Below the pieces are notes generated by a model that worked only from the letters and a program-made list of their open reading frames with translations, ran no database searches and was not told where the DNA came from. Shown piece by piece: positions 1-5,781 of a DNA stretch of 14,390 nucleotides. This DNA is from Gammaproteobacteria bacterium. Lineage in GTDB: Bacteria > Pseudomonadota > Gammaproteobacteria > Granulosicoccales > Granulosicoccaceae. Positions within the stretch are counted from its first letter, which is position 1; each line of letters opens with the position of its first letter. The DNA is taken from NCBI GenBank assembly GCA_019634245.1, contig JAHQVR010000236.1:1-14390 (forward strand). Direction: 5' to 3'. A program made the translations under genes and the position numbers.

Positions 1-992
1 ACACCCGGTCGATCTGGAATGATGACCCGCCGGTTGTGTCGCTGGCAGGCCTCTTCGTGATCCATCGGCACAGACAAACGGCAGCCATAACCGCTGTGAA
101 ATACCAACAGCGGACGACCATCCGCTGGGCCATATTCGCAGTAAGTAATCACGAGCCCATCCGTCAGCGTTACTGAACGGTCGCGCGTATTGCTCTCAAA
201 TATGCCCGTGCCGCCGATATCCGACTCAAAATAAGAATCTAAGATTTGCGATTCATGGGTCAGGATCATACCCACCACGGCAGTTTGGGAATTGGTATCA
301 GTCTTGCGGAATATCGATTTGAGGTGTGTTTTGACCGTGTTGTCTGAGACAAACGAGTCAGCGGCTATTTCTTTGATGCTTTTGCCATGTATCAGTCCGC
401 GCAGAACCATCTGTTCTTTCTCCGTGAGCTCGTATTTGGCAATTAAATCGGCATTCAGCTCATTGTGCTCATGGCTCTGGTCCAACGCCATTAAAATTAT
501 GAAGTCGTTAGGTGCCGCTTGTTGATCAACTTGGCTTTGGATCGTTCTTAAGTATATCTGTTCTCCATTTTGATCGAAAAAATCAAGGGCTTGGAGTGTA
601 TTCTTCTTATTGTTTTGTTTAGCCCTTGGCATTTCTTGAATTTGCCGCGCCAAACCTGGCCGAAGCTGCTTTCGATCGCTCGGACTAAGTACATACTCAA
701 AAAGTTCTTCAGCGTTTCGGTTGTGGTAGATGGGTTGTAACTGATCATCCAAAATGATCATTTTGAAGCGGCTCTTATCTAATAGGGTGTTGAATGCCGC
801 GAGGGCTTCATTGCTCGCTTTCAGCTGGCTAATGATTTGGTCGCCAACCGCGAGTTCGCTGAAGTTGTAGGGGTCGTCAAACGATTCCGTCTCGTCCAAT
901 ATCTGATGCATCATGTCGATGTAGTCGTCATGCCAGCGCTCAGGCTTGCCTATGATTCGGTAGATCAGACTACTGAAACGAGAATTATTCAT
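1..992 (-). CDS. LuxR-type regulator with PAS-like N-terminus and C-terminal alpha/beta-hydrolase domain (partial, C-terminus beyond window)
   Basis: Translating the minus strand from the ATG at 992-990 gives 330 codons without a stop, running off the left edge. An in-frame TAG at 996-998, two codons upstream, makes this ATG the first possible start; no clear Shine-Dalgarno is visible. Residues about 76-171 resemble a PAS fold (FKMIILDDQLQPIYHNRNAEELFE). Residues 189-244 are a LuxR/GerE helix-turn-helix with the family's LTEKE opening, the GKSIKEIA helix and the recognition helix SDNTVKTHLKSIFRK. From about 274 the chain reads as the start of an alpha/beta hydrolase: TYCEYGPADGRPLLVFHSG, then VIIPDRPG, which corresponds to the oxyanion-strand region and the D-x-PG turn of that fold. 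The nucleophile elbow and catalytic His lie outside the window. LuxR domains normally sit at the C-terminus, so a hydrolase placed after the HTH suggests a regulator that binds or hydrolyses a small ligand; this is inference. The ligand is unknown. The domain calls are firm, but enzymatic activity cannot be judged. Confidence 0.85.
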   Translation of the reverse strand, partial: MNNSRFSSLIYRIIGKPERWHDDYIDMMHQILDETESFDDPYNFSELAVGDQIISQLKASNEALAAFNTLLDKSRFKMIILDDQLQPIYHNRNAEELFEYVLSPSDRKQLRPGLARQIQEMPRAKQNNKKNTLQALDFFDQNGEQIYLRTIQSQVDQQAAPNDFIILMALDQSHEHNELNADLIAKYELTEKEQMVLRGLIHGKSIKEIAADSFVSDNTVKTHLKSIFRKTDTNSQTAVVGMILTHESQILDSYFESDIGGTGIFESNTRDRSVTLTDGLVITYCEYGPADGRPLLVFHSGYGCRLSVPMDHEEACQRHNRRVIIPDRPG

Positions 993-1435
993 GCACTAAA
1001 TTATTATTGTTATTGCGTAGAGCACAAAGGGGGCCTCTCCGTGCAGTTTGTCGTAAATTTCGGTAACGTCGCGAAATCAACAACGGTATAACGTTGGCGC
1101 CGTAGCAGCGACAGTGGATGTCGAGTCGTCGACTGCTGGCAATCCTTCAATAATAGTTACTCTCAAGCCACAACGCAATTGCCTCGAGGTCTCTTATTTG
1201 GCCTTAAAATCAGGAATTCTGGGGACGTAGATGGAATGGAGGTATTTAATGCAGTAGAATCTCGAGCGCAGCAGCAGCGCAGAGTTATTGTGTTGATGCC
1301 GCCAAAGTTTTGATGAGGAATGATTAGCATATGCAGCTATTCGGCCTTTTTTACCGCTTATTTACCCAAACACAACTGACCCAGCTTGGGGACCACAGGA
1401 ATGTTGCCAAGTTGTCTAGAAAATAGGAGAAATTC
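993..1435. other. Non-coding divergent spacer between the LuxR-type gene and mdh
   Basis: This 443-bp stretch separates two divergently transcribed genes and should contain both promoters. I see no convincing ORF, RNA gene or rho-independent terminator. Short imperfect dyads occur (AGTCG-T-CGACT around 1124-1134; AGCAG near 1104 with CTGCT near 1133), but none is strong. A motif reading AATTCTGGGGAC at 1215-1226 is discussed as a low-interest finding. No -35/-10 pair for mdh was good enough to report. Confidence 0.6.
1425..1429 (+). promoter_or_regulatory. Ribosome binding site of mdh
   Basis: AGGAG lies 6 nt before the ATG at 1436. This is canonical spacing and supports that start over any internal one. 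Confidence 0.8.
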
Positions 1436-2416
1436 ATGAAACCAGCAGTCAGAGTCACCGTTACCGGCGCCGCCGGGCAAATTAGCTATGCACTTCTGTT
1501 TCGCATCGCGTCCGGATCAATGCTCGGCCCAGATCAACCCGTCATCCTACAATTGCTCGAGATCACTCCGGCAATGGGAGCCTTAGAGGGTGTTGTCATG
1601 GAGCTGAACGATTGTGCTTTTCCATTGCTGCAAGATGTCGTGATTAGCGACGATGCAGAAGTGGCCTTTAAAGACACAGATTACGCGCTGTTAGTTGGAG
1701 CACGCCCGCGTGGACCAGGCATGGAGCGCAAAGACTTGCTAGAAGCCAATGCAGCGATCTTCTCCGCACAGGGCAAGGCGATCAATAAAGTAGCGAACAA
1801 AGACATCAAAGTTTTGGTTGTTGGTAACCCGGCGAACACAAATGCCTTGATCACAGCGGCCAACGCGCCCGACATTGATGCAGCGCAGTTTACCGCCATG
1901 ACACGCCTTGATCACAACCGCGCTTTAAGTCAATTGGCAGAAAAAACGGGCAGCCATTCCAGTGCTATCAAACGCATGACTATTTGGGGTAATCACTCCA
2001 ATACTCAGTACCCCGATATCTCAAATGCAACCGTTAATGGCGATGCCGCAAGTGGGCTGGTTGATCAAGCTTGGTTAGAGGGTGATTTTATCCCCACGGT
2101 GCAAGAGCGGGGCGCTGCAATTATCAAGGCACGTGGCGCATCCAGTGCTGCATCTGCTGCGGCTGCAGCTGTTGACCATATGCGCACTTGGGCGCTGGGC
2201 ACCGACGAAGGTGATTGGGTTAGCATGGCGATCCCGAGTGATGGTAGTTACAATATTGAGCCAGGTATTATCTATTCCTACCCAGTTACCTGTAGCGGTG
2301 GCAAGTACGAGATTGTGCAGGGCTTAGAAATAAGTGAATTCTCACGTTCCCGTATGGATGTGACTGAGAACGAGCTGCGTGAAGAGCGTGCCGCGGTTGA
2401 GCATTTGCTCGGTTAG
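1436..2416 (+). CDS. mdh: Malate dehydrogenase (NAD-type)
   Basis: The 326-residue product is a full-length member of the cytosolic-like malate dehydrogenase branch, which oxidises malate to oxaloacetate in the TCA cycle in the cytoplasm. The Rossmann nucleotide loop GAAGQI is at residues 11-16, and an acidic residue, E42, ends the second strand (LQLLEI), as expected for NAD rather than NADP. The mobile substrate loop [15 protein letters not shown] carries Arg92 and Arg98. NPANTN (131-136) binds the nicotinamide side. TRLDHNRA supplies Asp159 and Arg162, and [12 protein letters not shown] supplies the catalytic His187. The C-terminus ends in the usual [11 protein letters not shown]...[14 protein letters not shown]. 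One oddity is [16 protein letters not shown] at 268-283, where the family typically has SDGSYGIPEG. The gene appears monocistronic: the next gene starts 125 bp downstream behind its own promoter candidate, and no strong terminator is visible after it. Confidence 0.96.
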   Translation: MKPAVRVTVTGAAGQISYALLFRIASGSMLGPDQPVILQLLEITPAMGALEGVVMELNDCAFPLLQDVVISDDAEVAFKDTDYALLVGARPRGPGMERKDLLEANAAIFSAQGKAINKVANKDIKVLVVGNPANTNALITAANAPDIDAAQFTAMTRLDHNRALSQLAEKTGSHSSAIKRMTIWGNHSNTQYPDISNATVNGDAASGLVDQAWLEGDFIPTVQERGAAIIKARGASSAASAAAAAVDHMRTWALGTDEGDWVSMAIPSDGSYNIEPGIIYSYPVTCSGGKYEIVQGLEISEFSRSRMDVTENELREERAAVEHLLG

Positions 2417-2471
2417 CTTTTACACTCGCTTGGTAATTTCGTGTCTTGAATACTTAGTCCAGCGAAACGGG

Positions 2472-2502
2472 TTGGTCTGAGTGCTTGATTTCTGTATATA
2501 AT
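2472..2502 (+). promoter_or_regulatory. Sigma-70-type promoter candidate for the TerB-like gene
   Basis: TTGGTC at 2472-2477 is followed 17 nt later by TATATA (2495-2500), or 19 nt later by a perfect TATAAT (2497-2502). It lies about 40 bp before the ATG at 2542. The -10 is good and the -35 moderate, so this is a plausible but untested promoter. Confidence 0.5.
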
Positions 2503-2541
2503 GAGCTGTCATAACGTACAGCACTAATCTGGGTATCCAAT

Positions 2542-2979
2542 ATGAGTACATTTTCGTTCTTGCGTAATATTTTCGGTGGTGAAGAGTCGCTATCCGGCGA
2601 AGAGCAAACTAAACTATTTGAAGAAATGTTGTTTCTAACTCTGTCGCGCGCGAGTCGTTCTGATCTTGATATTTCTGAAGTAGAAATTGCTAGAATTCAG
2701 CAAATTCTGAAAGAAGCGGCTGGTATCGAAGCAACCGAACAAGAAATTAGAACTGCTGGTATGTCTGAGTTGTATGAAGTAGCGCCACTCGAAAAATACG
2801 CCGCAAAAGCCGCGAAAGGACTCAACGTGAAGCAACGACACACGATCGTGCAAGCGCTCTATGATGTGATTGGTGTGGACGGTAAAGTCAGCCTTACAGA
2901 AGCTAACTTCTTTGACAGCATCGCCGGCGCTATGAATCTAAAACCGATCGAAATGATGGGTGCTGAAGTCGATCAATAA
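2542..2979 (+). CDS. TerB-like (tellurite-resistance B fold) protein
   Basis: The 145-residue soluble protein has no signal peptide or membrane segment and is predicted to be all-helical. The pattern fits the TerB/TerB-like superfamily. An N-terminal helix (EEMLFLTLSRASRSDLDISEVEIARIQQIL, about 27-56) and a later repeat of the same pattern (ALYDVIGVDGKVSLTEANFFDSIAGAM, about 105-131) each combine a hydrophobic helix, an Asp/Ser-Asp-Gly or Asp-Leu-Asp turn and a following Glu. This is the acidic-turn arrangement associated with metal binding in TerB. Stand-alone proteins of this type are common in gammaproteobacteria and are usually uncharacterised. No tellurite operon genes (TerC, TerD) lie nearby, so tellurite resistance should not be assumed. 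The Shine-Dalgarno is weak. The family call is fairly sure; the function is unknown. Confidence 0.8.
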   Translation: MSTFSFLRNIFGGEESLSGEEQTKLFEEMLFLTLSRASRSDLDISEVEIARIQQILKEAAGIEATEQEIRTAGMSELYEVAPLEKYAAKAAKGLNVKQRHTIVQALYDVIGVDGKVSLTEANFFDSIAGAMNLKPIEMMGAEVDQ

Positions 2980-3015
2980 CGATTTCTAAGTTCTGTCGAG
3001 CCTTAAAAAGTAGAT

Positions 3016-3043
3016 AAAAAAGCCGCCTTTGGGTGGCTTTTTT
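3016..3043. terminator. Rho-independent terminator, probably bidirectional
   Basis: AGCCGCC (3021-3027) and GGTGGCT (3032-3038) form a 7-bp stem with one G-T pair and a TTTG loop. It is flanked by an A-tract on the left (3016-3020) and a T-tract on the right (3038-3043). It lies 36 bp after the TerB-like stop and 75 bp after the convergent SulP stop, so it can serve both strands. A second, AT-rich hairpin without a T-tract (TTGTTGT 3064-3070, ACAACAA 3079-3085) lies between it and the SulP gene. Confidence 0.85.
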
Positions 3044-3118
3044 AATGCTTTGAGCGCGGTGAGTTGTTGTGAGGTTTTACAACAAGTTTGGCTTAGAGCA
3101 AGGTGACCAACAGCAGTG

Positions 3119-5365
3119 TTAGAGCACTGCGCGTAAAGAGCTGGTAGTGCTGGCAAGTCGTTCAGTAACTGTCTCGGCTAGAAATCGCATAATCGTGCCC
3201 GCCAGTTCGGGGTCTTCATGCTCCATTTTAGCCAGCGCAGAACGACTTAAGCTGTAAACCTCACCCTCACTGTCGGTTCTCACTAGCGCCGTTCGAGGAA
3301 TGCCAAGAATAAATCCAATCTCACCGTACACAGCTCCTCTACCGGCTCCAGACACGCGGCGCTCGACCTTATTGGAGTCAATGATATAGGCGCTTGCGGT
3401 ACAGCTTTCTAAAAAGAACACTTGATCAGATTTGTCTGCGATGCGAGTGAGCACTTGGCCGCTTTCGACATGCATTTGCTGCAGGTAGTTGTGTAAGCGC
3501 TCGATCACATCATCGCCGGGCAAACGGTCGCGAATGTGTTCAAAGATTCCACGTCTAGTTTGTGCTTCAACATGTTGATTTTCAAGAATATTATTCTCGC
3601 ACCATTCGAGAGCTTGATCGAGATCAACGTGTTGAATTAAAAACGCGTTGCCATCCAAGTCGAGGCCACCGCGGCGTAAAATTTGCAACACCGACTGTTT
3701 AAGGTTAGAGGTGATCAGGAATATTTTGCGCTCTACTAAGCGCTGCGCGAGTTTTTCAAAATTCAGCGTGGCTGATGAGTCGACACCAATCACTTGGGCA
3801 AAATCCAGAATTACGTATTGGATTGATTCTTTGTGGGCCTCGTCAATCGATGACATGACATTTCGATACAGCGAGCCTGCCGTGCCAAAAAACAAGTACC
3901 CCTGTAGGGTAAACACTCTGATCCGATCGCCATGTTGTTTCAATTGCAGGCTCTGACCTGAATCGCGGGCAATGTTACTGCGCAATTCGGAGCCAGATGC
4001 CTCATAGCGAATGATTCGAATGCGGCTGTATTTGACAACGAACAACACAATTGCGGCGATGATCCCTGTTACGACACCTTGTAAGAAACCGGCGAAAATC
4101 GACACCACCAAAATTACCGGAATAACGCTGTATTCCACCAGACCGAACTTTTTAACGCCGTCGATTAACCAATCCTTAATGAAGCCTAAACCGATATAGA
4201 TGGAAAGGGCGCCGAGCACGACCTTAGGTGTGTGCGCCACGATTTGCATGCCATAAAAGAACACCAGAACACCGACGAGGATCGACGTAATGCCAATGAT
4301 TCGGCTAGCGCCTGGATGAATTTCATAAGCCAGTTTCGAGATGCTCAATGATGGCAAAGCAGACATGCCGCCCAACAGACCGCTACCTATATTAGCCATG
4401 CCAGCGACTTTTAATTCGTGATTGATGTCGAGGTCGCGCCGTGTGGTTAAACTCAAACCGCTCACGCACAGGATGATCGATAGCAGCGAAATTAGCGTAA
4501 TTGAAGCGATTCCGCCGGCGGTGCCGATCGATGTTTGTAGCTGAATTGCTGACCAATCCAGTTGGTGAACGGGTTCCAGCAGATTGCGGCCTTGTTCTGC
4601 AAATGGGCCAATTAAATGCCCAGCGTTCATTAAGTCAGCTGGTGTACTCCCATCAGCCAAATAATAAGCACCAAAGAATAGGGTGATTGAGACAATAATA
4701 GTGCCGCATAGCAGTAGACCGGGGTTCATGCGGGCCGACATTATCCGCAGCCAGGCGCCGACGATCACGGCGGGCACCCAACGCATCAGCACGTCAGGCT
4801 GAAACAGAGCCGTTATGTTCTCAGCGCTGTTTATTCGCAAGCCGGTTAGCATCGTGAGTGCACCGATTAACAACAGCCAACCAACCGCGGCAAAATACCC
4901 GCCCATAACTGAATAAGGCAAAAACTGCACAAAGCTACCAAACTTAAAAAGGCCAAAAAGCATCAATGTGATGCCTGAAATCAGCGTTGTGATCAACAAT
5001 GCCGCCAGTAAGTTTGTTAGCAGTTCAGGTGCGGTAAGTGTGGCAGGGAGCGATGCGGCGAGAATCGTCAATAAGAGTGCAAAGACGGGCGCGGTGTCGT
5101 CATCTATCTGTACCACGAGATGAGCCGAGCGGCTAAAACAGGCCAGGATCAAACCAATAACGATAACGCTCGTTAAACCTAAGGCAACGCCTTGGTCAAC
5201 GAATTCACTGAGTTCACCGGAGAAAATTAGCGATGCGTAGGTGACGGTCATAATGACCATCATTAAGCCAGCAAAAATGCCGGTGAGCGCCGCGCCAATG
5301 AAGGACACATCATTGCTGGCACGCTGATTTATGCGCTCAAGTATTTCTTGTAATGGCGAGACCAC
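3119..5365 (-). CDS. SulP-family anion transporter with STAS and cyclic-nucleotide-binding domains
   Basis: The 748-residue inner-membrane protein has three parts. Residues about 20-445 are a chain of hydrophobic helices of the SulP/SLC26 permease type, including the conserved GLLGGMSALPSLSISKLAYEIHPGASRIIGI segment around 329-359. Residues about 480-590 are a STAS domain (VFTLQGYLFFGTAG, then VILDFAQVIGVDSSATLNF, with the usual Asp-Ser turn at 529-531). Residues about 620-735 are a Crp-like cyclic-nucleotide-binding domain. Its phosphate-binding cassette, GEIGFILGIPRTALV, keeps Glu682 and Arg691, the residues that hold the cyclic phosphate and ribose in this fold. The transported anion (sulfate, bicarbonate or other) cannot be told from sequence. 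The start is the GTG at 5365-5363; an in-frame TAA four codons upstream rules out a longer form, and the next Met lies inside the first membrane helix. The gene is divergent from the secretion operon, with no partner gene on its own strand. Confidence 0.88.
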   Translation of the reverse strand: MVSPLQEILERINQRASNDVSFIGAALTGIFAGLMMVIMTVTYASLIFSGELSEFVDQGVALGLTSVIVIGLILACFSRSAHLVVQIDDDTAPVFALLLTILAASLPATLTAPELLTNLLAALLITTLISGITLMLFGLFKFGSFVQFLPYSVMGGYFAAVGWLLLIGALTMLTGLRINSAENITALFQPDVLMRWVPAVIVGAWLRIMSARMNPGLLLCGTIIVSITLFFGAYYLADGSTPADLMNAGHLIGPFAEQGRNLLEPVHQLDWSAIQLQTSIGTAGGIASITLISLLSIILCVSGLSLTTRRDLDINHELKVAGMANIGSGLLGGMSALPSLSISKLAYEIHPGASRIIGITSILVGVLVFFYGMQIVAHTPKVVLGALSIYIGLGFIKDWLIDGVKKFGLVEYSVIPVILVVSIFAGFLQGVVTGIIAAIVLFVVKYSRIRIIRYEASGSELRSNIARDSGQSLQLKQHGDRIRVFTLQGYLFFGTAGSLYRNVMSSIDEAHKESIQYVILDFAQVIGVDSSATLNFEKLAQRLVERKIFLITSNLKQSVLQILRRGGLDLDGNAFLIQHVDLDQALEWCENNILENQHVEAQTRRGIFEHIRDRLPGDDVIERLHNYLQQMHVESGQVLTRIADKSDQVFFLESCTASAYIIDSNKVERRVSGAGRGAVYGEIGFILGIPRTALVRTDSEGEVYSLSRSALAKMEHEDPELAGTIMRFLAETVTERLASTTSSLRAVL

Positions 5366-5440
5366 GTATCTTTCTTAATTTAACCCTAGTAAGCCGCCGT
5401 CTCTTGATCTTCCCGTGGGCCAAGCAACGGAGAGTTCCAT

Positions 5441-5467
5441 AGTATAGACACTTTGCAATTTTGTCAC
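5441..5467 (-). promoter_or_regulatory. Promoter candidate for the SulP gene
   Basis: On the minus strand TATACT (plus positions 5441-5446) matches the -10 consensus at five of six bases. The best upstream -35-like hexamer is GTGACA (5462-5467) at a short 15-bp spacing. It lies about 75 bp before the GTG start. The -10 is good but the -35 is weak, which suggests activator dependence or a different real site. Confidence 0.35.
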
Positions 5468-5487
5468 TGTGCAGGCCGCCTTGCACA
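5468..5487. promoter_or_regulatory. Inverted repeat, candidate operator in the divergent region
   Basis: TGTGCA (5468-5473) and TGCACA (5482-5487) are perfect inverted arms around an 8-bp centre. The dyad abuts the candidate -35 of the SulP gene and lies about 30 bp upstream of the -35 of the secretion operon. The spacing does not match the CRP site (TGTGA-N6-TCACA), so the binding protein is unknown. Confidence 0.45.
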
Positions 5488-5499
5488 AAGTCCGCGAGT

Positions 5500-5515
5500 T
5501 CACCCATTCGGGTGA
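5500..5515. promoter_or_regulatory. Inverted repeat directly upstream of the secretion-operon -35
   Basis: TCACCC (5500-5505), ATTC, GGGTGA (5510-5515) is a perfect 6-bp dyad with a 4-bp centre. It ends exactly where the -35 hexamer of the next feature begins. No T-tract follows it, so it is more likely a protein-binding site than a terminator. Confidence 0.4.
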
Positions 5516-5544
5516 TTGTTAAAAATTGTCAATTTCTCTATATT
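5516..5544 (+). promoter_or_regulatory. Sigma-70-type promoter candidate for the two-partner secretion operon
   Basis: TTGTTA (5516-5521) and TATATT (5539-5544) match the -35 and -10 consensus at four and five of six positions, with an ideal 17-bp spacer. Transcription from here would give a leader of about 230 nt before the ATG at 5782. Confidence 0.55.
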
Positions 5545-5781
5545 GTCTGTAAGTCGGAGGATAAAGCGGCTCTGTGTAGGGTAAACACACTGGATTTAGC
5601 ATTAAGATTTGATGACGTGCCGTTGTTTAGCGGGGGAAGAACGGTGCTAGATTAGGTTTTTTGCACCGAATCAGCAGTAGCTCGAAAACCCCTACCGGAA
5701 CACGTTTTAGACTCGATTAACGCTTTTGAGAGGTCGTTGAAACGACCACTAAGAATAACAGCATAACAATCGGGGATAGAG
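5545..5781 (+). promoter_or_regulatory. Long structured leader of the secretion operon
   Basis: The leader holds several possible stems. GTGCCGTT (5617-5624) can pair with AACGGTGC (5640-5647), with two G-T pairs. The CGGTGC part of that arm (5642-5647) can instead pair perfectly with GCACCG (5663-5668), so the two hairpins exclude each other. A run of six T (5657-5662) lies inside the loop of the second hairpin and 10 nt after the first. GTAGGG (5576-5581) is complementary to CCCTAC (5690-5695). A GGTCGT-TGAA-ACGACC hairpin follows at 5732-5747. GGGGA at 5772-5776 is the ribosome binding site. I do not recognise a known riboswitch, and base pairing was assessed by eye only. Confidence 0.4.
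5732..5747. promoter_or_regulatory. 16-bp inverted repeat in the leader
   Basis: GGTCGT-TGAA-ACGACC is a perfect dyad that ends 34 bp before the ATG of the transporter gene. As RNA it would be a 6-bp stem with a UGAA tetraloop. As DNA it sits between TTGAGA (5726-5731) and TAAGAA (5750-5755), which could be a poor second promoter. Which role applies cannot be decided from the sequence. Confidence 0.4.

Noticed and set aside
548..748. Minus-strand 66-codon frame inside the LuxR-type gene
   Set aside because: It is an out-of-frame reading of the PAS-like region; the true frame is continuous through it.
837..1091. Plus-strand frame overlapping the start of the LuxR-type gene
   Set aside because: Most of it is antisense to the well-supported minus-strand gene, and the peptide shows no family features.
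2542..2979. Tellurite resistance locus
   Set aside because: Only a TerB-like fold is present; no TerC, TerD or TerA genes lie nearby.
5461..5655. Possible small protein of 64 residues in the divergent region
   Set aside because: It spans the promoter and dyads, begins upstream of the promoter candidate and has no Shine-Dalgarno.
5545..5781. GEMM-type c-di-GMP riboswitch in the leader
   Set aside because: A GGGTAAAC stretch is faintly similar, but the conserved core and tetraloop-receptor pattern are not there.
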